A stretch of DNA of 64,000 nucleotides, taken from assembly GCF_001613125.1 (NCBI RefSeq), contig NZ_BDBT01000010.1, positions 124,001-188,000 of the forward strand, read 5' to 3'. Shown one piece after another: positions 15,987 through 25,044 of the stretch. The stretch's first letter is position 1, and the number at the start of each line of letters is the position of its first letter. This stretch comes from Nocardia shimofusensis NBRC 100134. GTDB lineage: Bacteria > Actinomycetota > Actinomycetes > Mycobacteriales > Mycobacteriaceae. Made by a program: the position numbers and the translations under genes. The notes beneath the pieces are model-generated. The model searched no databases. It was not told the origin of the DNA and saw nothing but the letters and a program-made list of their open reading frames with translations.

Positions 15987-16095
15987 TTCCAATGTCCGCC
16001 ACGGCGAGGACCACCGGCCCCTTCAGGTCCTGACCTGGAGAAATACCCTGCTGATGGATTGATCGACTTCTACTACAGCTCGTAGTGTTCGCGGT

Positions 16096-16173
16096 ATGTG
16101 GATCATCGCCATCGTCGCCCTCGTCAGCACCATCACCATCACCATCGGTTTCGCCCTGGGACTGCCGGAGTGA
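16096..16173 (+). CDS. Possible 25-residue hydrophobic peptide
   Basis: An ATG-to-TGA frame gives MWIIAIVALVSTITITIG and then FALGLPE, a plausible single membrane helix. No clear ribosome site precedes it, and the region includes a short ACCATC repeat, so this may be chance. It is listed because nothing else occupies the region. Confidence 0.2.
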   Translation: MWIIAIVALVSTITITIGFALGLPE

Positions 16174-16340
16174 GGCCGGCGTAGCCCCGCCTCCCGCAGC
16201 GGCGCTACGAATCCGTCGCGGCCCACGCGGTTACCTCCCGATGTACTGTCCCTCTGCACACGTCGGCTGCCCTGATCCGCCCTCCAGCTCCGCCCGGTGC
16301 GGTATGAACGAGGCAGCGGCGACAGGCGACTGAACGGGAT

Positions 16341-17744
16341 GTGGCGATGACAGCGCAGACAGCGGGGACGACGAACCCCCGGGCTCTCGAAGGGGTCGAC
16401 GACGCCGTCGCCGAGCGCTTGGCCGCCGCGTTGCGGTGCGCCACCGTCTCCGGAACCGGCGAGGAAGCCGACGACAGCGCCCACGAGGAATTCGTCCGGC
16501 TCGCCGCTCACCTCGAGGCGTCGTTCCCGCGCGTGCACGCCGAGCTGGAGTTGCGGACATTCGGGCACAGCAGGCTCTACCGCTGGGCGGGCGTCGAGCC
16601 GGAGCGGGTGTCGGCGATTCTGCTGGCACATCAGGACGTGGTGCCCGCGGGCGGCGGGTGGTCCCATCCCCCGTTCGCCGGTGTCGTGGACGAGGAGTTC
16701 ATCTGGGGGCGCGGCGCGATCGACGACAAAAGCCGACTGATCGCCCTGCTCGAGGCTGTCGAGGGCGCGCTCGAGGCCGGAATCAGGCCGCGGCACACGG
16801 TGTATCTGGCGTTCGGGCACGACGAAGAGGTGTTCGGCGACGCCGGTGCGGTCCGGATGGCCGATCACCTGCGCGCGGCGGACGTGCGGGCGGATCTGCT
16901 GCTCGACGAGGGCGGGGTCGTCACCGAGGGAGTCGCCGACGGGGTGCGGGTTCCGGTGGCCTCGATCATGGTGGGCGAGAAGGGCTATGCCACCGTGCGG
17001 TTGTCGGTGCGTGAGCTGGGCGGGCATTCCTCGATGCCGGGGAAGCAGACGGCGGTGGGGCGGATCGCGCGTGCGGTGGCGCGGGTGCAGGACCGGCCGA
17101 TGCCGTTGCGGCTGCCGCCGGTGACCGCCGACATGCTGGCCCGGCTGCGGGCGGTGATGCCACCGGCGCGGCGGGTGCTGCTCGGCGCGGCCGGCGCGGC
17201 CGGACCGCTGATCACGCGGGTGATGGCCGCCCGGCCGCAGACCGAGGCGATGGTCCGTACCACCACCGCGCCCACGGTGATCCGGGGCGGTGTGAAGGCC
17301 AACGTGCTGCCGCAGCACGCCGAGGCATTGATCAACTTCCGCATCCTGCCCGGCGATTCGGTCGCCGGGGTGCTCGAACACTGTCACCACGTCATTCGCG
17401 ACCCGGGCGTGACGATCGAGCTGGCGGGGATGGCGTCGGAGCCTTCGCGCACCGAGAGCCCCGGTCCGGCGTTCGAACTCGTCGCGCGACTGGCGCGGGA
17501 GGTCGTCCCCGGCGTCGCGGCCACCAGCGGCCTGGTGCCGGGCGCGACGGACTCCAGGCACTACGACGGACTGGCGGCGACGCGCTGCAATTTCGCGCCC
17601 ATCGTGCTGACCGAAGCCGACCTCGCCACGATCCACGGAACCGATGAACGGATCTCGCGACTCAACTACGCTCGCCTCATCGAGTTCGACCGGCGACTGA
17701 TCGAGGAGCTCGCGGCCGGTCCGATCGGAGAGGAGCCGCGATGA
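16341..17744 (+). CDS. M20 family metallopeptidase (PM20D1/carboxypeptidase-like)
   Basis: 467 residues. The di-zinc site is recognisable: H97 in AHQDVVP, bridging D128 in GRGAIDDKS, catalytic E162/E163 in FGHDEEVFG, and a later dimerisation-domain GGHSSMPG. The fold resembles PM20D1-type peptidases that cleave or form N-acyl amino acids or remove C-terminal residues. No signal peptide is seen. GTG 16341 and ATG 16347 are both possible starts. Its stop overlaps the lipase start by 4 nt, so the two are translationally coupled; together they could handle acylated substrates. Confidence 0.88.
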   Translation: MAMTAQTAGTTNPRALEGVDDAVAERLAAALRCATVSGTGEEADDSAHEEFVRLAAHLEASFPRVHAELELRTFGHSRLYRWAGVEPERVSAILLAHQDVVPAGGGWSHPPFAGVVDEEFIWGRGAIDDKSRLIALLEAVEGALEAGIRPRHTVYLAFGHDEEVFGDAGAVRMADHLRAADVRADLLLDEGGVVTEGVADGVRVPVASIMVGEKGYATVRLSVRELGGHSSMPGKQTAVGRIARAVARVQDRPMPLRLPPVTADMLARLRAVMPPARRVLLGAAGAAGPLITRVMAARPQTEAMVRTTTAPTVIRGGVKANVLPQHAEALINFRILPGDSVAGVLEHCHHVIRDPGVTIELAGMASEPSRTESPGPAFELVARLAREVVPGVAATSGLVPGATDSRHYDGLAATRCNFAPIVLTEADLATIHGTDERISRLNYARLIEFDRRLIEELAAGPIGEEPR

Positions 17745-18580
17745 GCCGGACGAAGGAAGACGCGTTCGAGGGCCGCAGCGACCGGGTCTTCTGGCGCGCT
17801 TGGCTGCCCGAGGAGCCGGCCCGCGCGGTGACCGTGCTGGTGCACGGCGTCGCCGAGCATTCCGGCCGGTACGGGCACGTCGGCGAGTTCCTGGCCGAGG
17901 CCGGGCACGCGGTCTACGCGCTCGACCACATCGGACACGGCAGGTCCGGCGGTCGCCGGGCCAATCTGGACTCCGTCGACGGCGCGGCCGACAATGTCGA
18001 ACAGTTGCGGGCGATCGCGCAGCAACAGCACCCGGACGTCCCGGTGTTCCTGCTCGGGCATTCGATGGGCAGCCTCATCGTGCTGTATCTGGCCACTCGC
18101 GCGCCGATCGACGTGGCCGGGATCGTCGTCTCCGCGCCGCCGCTGGACATCCCGGCAGGCAACGCGCTGCAACGGCTGTTCGCGCCGGTGCTGTCGAAGC
18201 TGACCCCGAATCTCGGTGTATTGCAACTCGATTCATCCACCATCAGCCGCGATCCCGCGGTGGTCGCCGCCTACGACAACGACCCGCTGGTGTTCCGCGG
18301 CAAGCTGCCCGCACGCACCGGCGCGGAGATCCTGGCGGCCACCGGAACGGTGAAGGGCAGGCTCGACACGCTGACGGTGCCGACGCTGGTGCTGCACGGC
18401 ACCGCCGACACCCTCGCCGCACCGTCCAGCTCGGACATGCTCGAGCGGGGCGCGGCCGCGCGGGATCTGACGGTGATCCGCTACGACGGTCTCTACCACG
18501 AGGTCTTCAACGAGCCCGAGCGCCATACCGTGCTCGCCGACGTCCTGCGGTGGATTCAGGCGCGCCTGCCCGCCCAGTAA
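17741..18580 (+). CDS. Monoacylglycerol lipase-like alpha/beta hydrolase
   Basis: 279 residues, the usual length for bacterial MGL (Rv0183-like). The nucleophile elbow GHSMGS has Ser108, and the oxyanion region HGVAEHSGRY (35–44) is the MGL signature. The catalytic Asp (HGTADTLA) and His (YHEVFNE) are present near the C-terminus. The likely reaction is hydrolysis of monoacylglycerols. It overlaps the preceding peptidase gene by 4 nt (ATGA), and the ribH-like gene follows 10 bp later, so all three may share a transcript. Confidence 0.88.
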   Translation: MSRTKEDAFEGRSDRVFWRAWLPEEPARAVTVLVHGVAEHSGRYGHVGEFLAEAGHAVYALDHIGHGRSGGRRANLDSVDGAADNVEQLRAIAQQQHPDVPVFLLGHSMGSLIVLYLATRAPIDVAGIVVSAPPLDIPAGNALQRLFAPVLSKLTPNLGVLQLDSSTISRDPAVVAAYDNDPLVFRGKLPARTGAEILAATGTVKGRLDTLTVPTLVLHGTADTLAAPSSSDMLERGAAARDLTVIRYDGLYHEVFNEPERHTVLADVLRWIQARLPAQ

Positions 18581-18590
18581 GCTCACGGGC

Positions 18591-19052
18591 ATGGCTTCGA
18601 CATCCAACGCATCGGTCGCTTTCGTCCGCGCGTCCTGGCACAGCGGCATCGTCGGCAAGGCGTTGGAAGGCTTCACCGCCGAATTCGCCCAGCTCGGTTT
18701 CGACACCGAGGGCATCGACGTCTTCGAGGTGCCCGGCGCCTTCGAGATCCCGCTGCACGCCCAGCGCCTGGCCCGCACCGGCCGGTATGCGGCGGTGGTG
18801 GCGGCGGCGCTGGTGGTCGACGGCGGTATCTACCGGCACGACTTCGTGGCCTCCGCGGTGGTCGACGGGCTGATGCGGGTGCAGCTCGACACCGATGTGC
18901 CGGTGTTCTCGGTGGTGCTCACCCCGCATCACTTCCACGAGCACAGCGAGCACATCGACTACTACACCGAGCACTTCGTGAAGAAGGGCGCCGAGGCGGC
19001 ACGCGCGGTGTCGGGCACGCTGGCCTCGCTGAGCGCGCTGCCCACCGCCTGA
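18591..19052 (+). CDS. ribH: 6,7-dimethyl-8-ribityllumazine synthase, RibH2 type
   Basis: 153 residues. It condenses 5-amino-6-ribitylaminouracil with dihydroxybutanone phosphate, the penultimate step of riboflavin synthesis. VPGAFEIP (47–54) is the family's substrate loop. VVDGGIYRHDF (75–85) replaces the classical GDT-x-H motif, and LTPHHFHE follows at 110–117; both are features of RibH2 (decameric) enzymes known from Brucella and rhizobia. No other rib gene is nearby, and no FMN riboswitch is visible, so this is probably a second, non-operon paralogue. Confidence 0.88.
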   Translation: MASTSNASVAFVRASWHSGIVGKALEGFTAEFAQLGFDTEGIDVFEVPGAFEIPLHAQRLARTGRYAAVVAAALVVDGGIYRHDFVASAVVDGLMRVQLDTDVPVFSVVLTPHHFHEHSEHIDYYTEHFVKKGAEAARAVSGTLASLSALPTA

Positions 19053-19274
19053 CACTGCCGCACTCTCCGGGCCGCCACGTCACCGGACTCGGTGGACGAC
19101 GCCGCACTCCGGCCGACCACGGCGCCGGAAACGCCGATGACTCGCACGCTCGCCGTCAGCCGGCTCGGCCGGGGCCCCGATCCGACCGGTTCGAGCCGAC
19201 TCCGGCCCAACGGCCCGGGCGGCGCTCCGGCTCGATGGCTCCGGCTGGGAGGCCCCGCTGAGGCGAGGGCCGGT

Positions 19275-20213
19275 TCAGCCCAGGTGTAGCACCGCGAAAA
19301 CCGCGCGGTGGTCGGAGCCGGGAATCCGGATGCTCTCCGCGTGTTCGGCGCCGCCGTCGGCGACCAGGACGTGGTCGATGCCGATCACCGGCCCCCACGC
19401 TCGGTCGTCGGGCCAGGTGGGCATCGGCCCGGCGCCGGCGAGTTCGGCGGCCGAGGCGAAGCGACCGCTCAGCAGATCGCGGAACAGGGCGTGATCGCGG
19501 GTGGCATTGAAGTCCGCGCCGACCACGGCGGGCCCGGTCTGCGCTTCGAGGATCTCGCGGGCCCGGCGCATCTCGGAACTCCACGCCGGGAAGTTCGCGG
19601 TCGGCGGCACCGGGTGGAAGTTCAGCACGGTGACCGCGCCGCGCTCGGGGTGATCCATGGTCGCCGCGAGGTTGGTCAGCAGGAAGCCGTCGAACTTCAC
19701 GGTGTCGTGCAAGGGGTAGCGGCTGTAGATGCCGGTGCCGCCACCGCCGTGCATGGGTTCGAGGTAGTGGTAGGGCAGCTCGGCGGCGAGGGCGGCGGTC
19801 AGCCCGGGTTCGATTTCGGGAGTCAGTTCCTGCACGGTCAGCACGTCGGCGCCGCGTGACTCGACGTGGTGGGCCACCGAGGTCACATCGGCCTCACCGA
19901 AGAGCAGATTCGACTGCAGCACCCGCAGTTCCGTCCCGCCCGCCGCGTTGCCGTCCGGAACGAAGACCGGCAGCTGCGTCCACGCCACCGCCGCCACCAC
20001 GATCCCCGCCGCCACCGCACTGCGCCAGCCGCGCGCCACCAGGAAAAGCAACAGCGCGACCACCGCCGCGAGCATGAAGTAGGACGCACCCGAGGCGACG
20101 AGCGAGAACGTCTGCGACCGCCATCCCCTCGTGTGCAATACGATTCCGGCGATCCCCACCAGCAGGCCGCACCACCCCAGTACCAGGAGCGCCCGCATCA
20201 TCCATTTACGCAT
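19275..20213 (-). CDS. Endonuclease/exonuclease/phosphatase (EEP) family membrane protein
   Basis: 312 residues. Three hydrophobic helices occupy the first ~85 residues, then an EEP domain follows: RVLQSNLLFGEAD, LTVQELTPEIE (catalytic Glu), ADFNATRDHALF, and the terminal GIDHVLV with PGSDHRAVFAVL (catalytic SDH). The domain is probably on the outer face of the membrane. Members act on nucleic acids, phosphoinositides or sphingomyelin; the substrate here is unknown. The 222 bp between this gene and ribH hold nothing I can name. Confidence 0.85.
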   Translation of the reverse strand: MRKWMMRALLVLGWCGLLVGIAGIVLHTRGWRSQTFSLVASGASYFMLAAVVALLLFLVARGWRSAVAAGIVVAAVAWTQLPVFVPDGNAAGGTELRVLQSNLLFGEADVTSVAHHVESRGADVLTVQELTPEIEPGLTAALAAELPYHYLEPMHGGGGTGIYSRYPLHDTVKFDGFLLTNLAATMDHPERGAVTVLNFHPVPPTANFPAWSSEMRRAREILEAQTGPAVVGADFNATRDHALFRDLLSGRFASAAELAGAGPMPTWPDDRAWGPVIGIDHVLVADGGAEHAESIRIPGSDHRAVFAVLHLG

Positions 20214-20314
20214 GGGATCAACCCTATTCGGGCCCGCTTGCCGATCGCTTACACAGCGTCCCTTCGCCGCAGAAGATCCCTACACTGATCGGCATCCGCG
20301 TGAGAGGTGCTCAC

Positions 20315-20641
20315 ATGCATATCGAACAACTGCGGGCCGCAAGGTCGATGACCGAAGGCGACGCGCACGACCTCGCCGTCGTCGCAGGCGGCCACCGGCC
20401 ATGCCGCGTCACGCTCAGCTGCCACGAGCGCAGCGTGCATGCCCTGGTGCTGCCGTTCTGCCGCGACGAGTTGGCCGTGGCCGAGGGCGACCTCGTATCG
20501 GTGACGGTCGAAGGTCCGGACCAGGAATCGGAGCGCGCGGCGCTGCGTGCTTTCGCCGCGCGCTTCGACAGGATCGGGGGCGATCAGCCGCCGAAGACCC
20601 GCTCCACGACCGCTTTCGCGCGGCGGGTGATCCGCAGGTAG
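20315..20641 (+). CDS. Small HPr-like protein without the phosphorylatable histidine (tentative)
   Basis: 108 residues from ATG 20315, with GAGAGGTG upstream; GTG 20300 is an alternative. The stretch [19 protein letters not shown], then [16 protein letters not shown] and a final helix, lines up with the second half of HPr (TSNGKSASAKSLF, then LTQGTVVTISAEGEDE). Where HPr has GLHTRPA this protein has no matching His-x-Arg-Pro, so it would not work as a PTS phosphocarrier. The last 58 bp overlap the 3' end of glnE on the other strand. The fold assignment is my own alignment by eye. Confidence 0.45.
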   Translation: MHIEQLRAARSMTEGDAHDLAVVAGGHRPCRVTLSCHERSVHALVLPFCRDELAVAEGDLVSVTVEGPDQESERAALRAFAARFDRIGGDQPPKTRSTTAFARRVIRR

Positions 20642-23598
20642 TTGTCGAGGAACTCCGCGCCGCCGTCGGTGTTCGGCCAGCCGGCCACCGCGGCCACCGC
20701 GGAGAGCAGACTGCCCGGAGCGGGCAGCTGGTCGATCGCCTTGCCGCGCACCAGGACCAAGGCGTTGCGGGCCTTGGTCGCGGTCAGCCAGGAGTCGCGC
20801 AGCAGGGCGACGTCTTCGGCGGAGAGCAGTTCGGACTTCTCGATGACCTCCAGCGCCTCCAGCGTGGAGGTGTTGTGCAGGCCGGGGATCTTGTGCGCGT
20901 GGCGCAGTTGCAGCAACTGCACGGTCCACTCGATATCGGCCAAGCCGCCGCGTCCCAGCTTGGTGTGGGTCGCCGGGTCCGCGCCGCGTGGAAGGCGTTC
21001 GGCGTCGACCCTGGCCTTGATGCGGCGGATCTCGCGGACCGCTTCCTCGGAGACGCCGCCGGCCGGGTACCGGACCTTGTCGATGGCGTGCAGGAACCGC
21101 AGGCCCAGATCCTGATCGCCCGCCACCTGGTGCGCGCGCAACAGCGCCTGCATCTCCCATGCCTGCGACCACTGCGCGTAGTAGGCCTGGTAGGAGGCCA
21201 GCGTGCGGACCAGCGGGCCGCTGCGCCCCTCGGGACGCAGGCCCGCGTCGACGTGCAGTGGCGGGTCCGTGCTCGGTGCGCCCAGCAGCCGCTGCACCTG
21301 TTCGGCGACACTGTTGGCCCACTTCACGGCCTTGGTCTCGTCCACGCCCGGCCTGGGATCGCAGACGAACAGCACGTCGGCGTCGGAGCCGTAACCGAGT
21401 TCCATGCCGCCGAGCCTGCCCATGCCGATGACCGCGACGTCCGCGGGCGCGGGTTCACCGGTCTCGACCTCGCTCGCCCGGATCATCGCCGCCAGCGAAG
21501 CCTCCAGCACCGCCACCCAGACCGAGGACAGCGCCAGGCACACCTGCGGCACGTCGAGCATGCCGAGCAGGTCGGCCGAGGCGATGCGGGCCAGTTCGTG
21601 CCTGCGCAGCGAGCGGGCCGCCGCCACGGCGCGGGTCGGGTCGTCGTAGCGAGCGGCCGCGGTGAGGATGCCGCGGGCCACGTCCTCGGGTCGCGGTGTG
21701 AGCAGTGCCGGGCCGTTGGGGCCGTCGGCGAACATGCGGATGGTCTCGGGCGCGTTGATCAGCAGGTCGGGCAGGAACTCCGACGAGCCGAGCACGATCA
21801 TCAGACGCTCGGCGATCGCGCCCTCGTCACGCAGTTCGCGCAGGAACCAGGTCTGGTCGTCGAGCGCTTCGGAGAGCCTGCGGTAGGCGAGCAGGCCCGC
21901 GTCGGGATTCGGTGTCTCGCCCAGCCATTGGAGCAGCGTCGGCAACAGCAGCGCCTGGATGCGGCCCTTGCGCGAGACTCCCCTGGTCAGCGCCTCGAGG
22001 TGGCCGAGGGCGTTCTCCGGGGCGACGTAGCCCAGCGCGGCGAGCTGGCGGACGGCGGCGGCGGGACTCAGGCGCAGCGCGTCCGGGTCCATCTTGACCA
22101 CCGACTCCAGCAGCGGCCGGTAGAAGAGTTTGGTGTGCAGGCGGCGGATCCGCACCGCGTTGCGGCGGATCTCCGAACGCAGCACGCCGACCGCGTCCTG
22201 CCTGCCGTCGGGGCGGACGTGGGCGGCGCGGGCCAGCCAGCGCAGGCCCTCGACGTCGTCGTCGGCGGGCAGCGTGTGGGTGCGCTGCAGGCGCTGCAAC
22301 TGCAGCCGGTGCTCGAGCAACCGCAGGAACTCGTAGGAGGCGTTGAGATTCGCGGCGTCGTCGCGGCCGACGTAGCCATCCGCGGCCAGCGCGGTCAGCG
22401 CGTCCACGGTGCTGGCCACGTGCAGGTTCTCGTCGACCCGGCCGTGCACCAATTGCAGCAGCTGCACGGCGAATTCGATGTCGCGCAGGCTGCCGCGGCC
22501 CAGTTTGAGTTCCCGGTCCTGCAATTCGGCGGGCACCAGACCCTCGACCCGCCTGCGCATGCCCTGCACATCGGAGACGAAGTCGGGCCGCTCGGAAGCC
22601 GTCCACACCATCGGCATCACCGCGTCGCGGTACCGGCGGCCGAGTTCCAGATCGCCGGTCATCGGGCGGTTCTTCAACAGCGCCTGGAACTCCCAGGTGC
22701 GCGCCCAGCGCTTGTAGTAGGCCAGGTGCGAATCCAGCGTGCGCACCAGCGCGCCCGCCTTGCCCTCCGGGCGCAGCGCCGCGTCCACCTCGAAGAAGGC
22801 CTGGCTGCCGATGCTCATCATCTCGGCGGCCAGCCTGGTCGCGGTCGCGTCGGCCGGTTCGGCGACGAACACCACGTCGACATCGCTGACGTAGTTCAGT
22901 TCGCGCGCGCCGCACTTGCCCATCGCGATCACGGCCAGCCGCACCGGGCACGGCTTGTCCTTGCACACCCTGGCCACCGCCACCGACAGCGCGGCGGTCA
23001 GTGCCGCGTCGGCCAGATCGGCCAGCTGCCTGCCGACCACCCGATACGGCAGCACCGGCTCGTTCTCGACGGTGGCGGCCAGATCGAGGGCGGCCAGCAC
23101 CATGAGGTGATCGCGGTAGCGACGGCGCAGTGAGGCCACCGCGTCGGGCCCGACATCGCCCGCCCGGAACAGCATCGGGCTCGCGTTCGGGCCCTCTTCC
23201 GGCACCGCCGAGACGACGGCGAGCAGGTCGGCGACCAGTTCGTCCTTGTCCGGCAGCGTGCCGCGACGCAACAGCTCCCAGACCGAGGGCTCGGCGATCA
23301 GGTGGTCGCCGAGCGCCGAGGAGGAACCGAGCAGCGCGAACAGCCGCCCGCGCAGCGCGGTCTCGGTGCGAATCGCCGAATCCAGCCCCACCCAGTCGGT
23401 TCCGAGCGCTTCACGCAACCGGATGATCGCGCTGAGCGCCAGATCGGGGTCCGGCGCACGCGACAGCGACCACAGCACGGGGATGCTCTCGACGTTGTCC
23501 CAGCCCAGTGCGCGCAGCGAGGCGGGGGCCGACGGATCGAGCAATCCGAGCCGCCCGACACCGGGCACAGCGGAACGAGCGGTAGGAGGCCGAACCAT
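20584..23598 (-). CDS. glnE: Bifunctional glutamine synthetase adenylyltransferase/deadenylylase
   Basis: 1004 residues, full length for the family. Two nucleotidyltransferase halves are visible, each with its metal-binding acidic motif: [16 protein letters not shown] in the N-terminal half and [16 protein letters not shown] in the C-terminal half. It adds AMP to, or removes it from, the tyrosine of GlnA (Tyr406 in the glnA product here). It lies between glnA and glnA2 as in mycobacteria, 18 bp after glnA2, and is probably co-transcribed with it. Confidence 0.97.
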   Translation of the reverse strand: MVRPPTARSAVPGVGRLGLLDPSAPASLRALGWDNVESIPVLWSLSRAPDPDLALSAIIRLREALGTDWVGLDSAIRTETALRGRLFALLGSSSALGDHLIAEPSVWELLRRGTLPDKDELVADLLAVVSAVPEEGPNASPMLFRAGDVGPDAVASLRRRYRDHLMVLAALDLAATVENEPVLPYRVVGRQLADLADAALTAALSVAVARVCKDKPCPVRLAVIAMGKCGARELNYVSDVDVVFVAEPADATATRLAAEMMSIGSQAFFEVDAALRPEGKAGALVRTLDSHLAYYKRWARTWEFQALLKNRPMTGDLELGRRYRDAVMPMVWTASERPDFVSDVQGMRRRVEGLVPAELQDRELKLGRGSLRDIEFAVQLLQLVHGRVDENLHVASTVDALTALAADGYVGRDDAANLNASYEFLRLLEHRLQLQRLQRTHTLPADDDVEGLRWLARAAHVRPDGRQDAVGVLRSEIRRNAVRIRRLHTKLFYRPLLESVVKMDPDALRLSPAAAVRQLAALGYVAPENALGHLEALTRGVSRKGRIQALLLPTLLQWLGETPNPDAGLLAYRRLSEALDDQTWFLRELRDEGAIAERLMIVLGSSEFLPDLLINAPETIRMFADGPNGPALLTPRPEDVARGILTAAARYDDPTRAVAAARSLRRHELARIASADLLGMLDVPQVCLALSSVWVAVLEASLAAMIRASEVETGEPAPADVAVIGMGRLGGMELGYGSDADVLFVCDPRPGVDETKAVKWANSVAEQVQRLLGAPSTDPPLHVDAGLRPEGRSGPLVRTLASYQAYYAQWSQAWEMQALLRAHQVAGDQDLGLRFLHAIDKVRYPAGGVSEEAVREIRRIKARVDAERLPRGADPATHTKLGRGGLADIEWTVQLLQLRHAHKIPGLHNTSTLEALEVIEKSELLSAEDVALLRDSWLTATKARNALVLVRGKAIDQLPAPGSLLSAVAAVAGWPNTDGGAEFLDNYLRITRRAKAVVERVFGG

Positions 23599-23616
23599 GG
23601 ATCTGAACTTACCGTG

Positions 23617-24957
23617 TCACAGACCCAGGTATTCCTTCAACTCGTACGGGGTCACCTGGCTGCGGTAGCCGGCCCATTCCCGGCGCTTGTTGCGCAGGAA
23701 GAAGTCGAAGACGTGCTCGCCGAGCGCTTCGGCGACCAGTTCGGACCGTTCCATCGCGCCCAGCGCCTCGTCCAGGGTGCCGGGCAGCTCACGGAAGCCC
23801 ATCGCCCGGCGCTCGGCCGAGGTCAGCGACCACACGTCGTCCTCGGCCTCCGGCGGCAGGGTGTAGCCCTTCTCGATGCCGCGCATACCGGCGGCGAGCA
23901 GCACCGCGAAGGTCAGGTACGGATTGCAGGCCGAGTCGGGGCTGCGGATCTCGACGCGCCGCGAGGAGGACTTGTTCGGCGTGTACATCGGCACCCGGAC
24001 CAGCGCCGACCGGTTCGACCGGCCCCACGAGGCGGCCGTCGGGGCCTCGCCGCCGTGGATCAGGCGCTTGTAGGAGTTCACCCACTGGTTGGTGACCGCG
24101 CTGATCTCCGGGGCGTGCTCGAGGATGCCCGCGATGAACGCGCGCGCGGTCGTCGAGAGGTTCTGCGGGTCGTCGGGGTCGTGGAAGGCGTTCGTCTCGC
24201 CCTCGAACAGACTCATGTGCGTGTGCATCGCCGAGCCCGGGTACTCGGCGAACGGCTTGGGCATGAACGTCGCGCGCACGCCCTCGTCGATGGCCACTTC
24301 CTTGATCAGGTAGCGGAAGGTCATCACGTTGTCGGCCATGGACAGCGCGTCGGCATAGCGCAGGTCGATCTCCTGCTGGCCGGGCGCGCCCTCGTGGTGA
24401 CTGAACTCCACCGAGATGCCCATGGATTCCAGCGCGTCGATGGCGTGACGGCGGAAGTTCGGCGCCGAGTCGTGCACGGCCTGGTCGAAGAAGCCGCCGG
24501 AGTCGGCGGGCTGCGGCGGGGAGCCGTCGTGCGGGCCGTTCTTCAGCAGGAAGAACTCGATCTCGGGATGCACGTAGCAGCTGAACCCGACGTCACCGGC
24601 CTTGTTGAGCTGACGGCGCAGCACGTGGCGCGGGTCGGCCCAGGACGGCGAGCCGTCGGGCATGGTGATGTCGCAGAACATGCGCGCGGAGTGCTGATGG
24701 CCCTTGCTCGAGGCCCACGGCAGCACCTGGAAGGTCGAAGGATCGGGCCGGGCGACCATATCGGCCTCGGATACCCGGGCAAAGCCCTCGATGGCCGACC
24801 CGTCGAAGCCGATGCCCTCTTCGAACGCGCCTTCCAGCTCGGCGGGTGCGATGGCGACGGACTTCAGGTAGCCCAAGACGTCGGTGAACCAGAGACGCAC
24901 GAAGCGGATGTCCCGCTCTTCGAGCGTCCGCAGCACGAATTCCTTCTGGCGATCCAT
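23617..24957 (-). CDS. glnA2: Glutamine synthetase GlnA2
   Basis: 446 residues from ATG 24957 (MDRQKEFVLRTLEERD), matching mycobacterial GlnA2 in length. GS motifs are present, including the metal/ATP-site segment GSAMHTHMS and the NQWVNSYKRL loop. Where GlnA1 has the adenylylated Tyr (LYELPPEEA), this protein reads VWSLTSAERR: the Tyr is Trp, so it should escape GlnE control. GlnA2-type enzymes in actinobacteria are less active and some are linked to glutamate/glutamine balance. It lies directly upstream of glnE. Confidence 0.93.
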   Translation of the reverse strand: MDRQKEFVLRTLEERDIRFVRLWFTDVLGYLKSVAIAPAELEGAFEEGIGFDGSAIEGFARVSEADMVARPDPSTFQVLPWASSKGHQHSARMFCDITMPDGSPSWADPRHVLRRQLNKAGDVGFSCYVHPEIEFFLLKNGPHDGSPPQPADSGGFFDQAVHDSAPNFRRHAIDALESMGISVEFSHHEGAPGQQEIDLRYADALSMADNVMTFRYLIKEVAIDEGVRATFMPKPFAEYPGSAMHTHMSLFEGETNAFHDPDDPQNLSTTARAFIAGILEHAPEISAVTNQWVNSYKRLIHGGEAPTAASWGRSNRSALVRVPMYTPNKSSSRRVEIRSPDSACNPYLTFAVLLAAGMRGIEKGYTLPPEAEDDVWSLTSAERRAMGFRELPGTLDEALGAMERSELVAEALGEHVFDFFLRNKRREWAGYRSQVTPYELKEYLGL

Positions 24958-24980
24958 ACGCGCGACCGTAGTCACTTGGA

Positions 24981-24996
24981 GTTAAATCCGTGTTAC
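24981..24996 (-). promoter_or_regulatory. GlnR-like half-operator upstream of glnA2
   Basis: Read on the minus strand the site is GTAAC-ACGGAT-TTAAC. It fits the AC-N9-AC core of GlnR boxes and the first half of the consensus, but the second half has TTAAC in place of GAAAC. It ends 24 bp before the glnA2 ATG, close enough to repress. Confidence 0.4.
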
Positions 24997-25044
24997 ATGA
25001 GGCGCATCAATTTTTTGCGGTGATCGGACGAACTCGACGCGACC

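Larger units (their letters stand above)
15885..16340. other. 456-bp intergenic region
   Basis: It lies between the leftward peptidoglycan-binding-like gene and the rightward M20 peptidase gene. It contains a perfect 10-bp inverted repeat (15965–15986) and one tiny hydrophobic reading frame (16096–16173). I see no larger gene and no RNA I can name. Confidence 0.5.

Noticed and set aside
16129..16149. ACCATC repeat as a microsatellite
   Set aside because: Only about three units, and it is part of a possible short reading frame. Too short to call.
16023..17636. A long minus-strand open frame antisense to the M20 peptidase
   Set aside because: The plus-strand product has zinc ligands in order. 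The other is low-complexity.
20131..23133. A 1000-codon open frame antisense to glnE
   Set aside because: glnE on the other strand has clear paired adenylyltransferase motifs. The opposite frame has compositional bias only.
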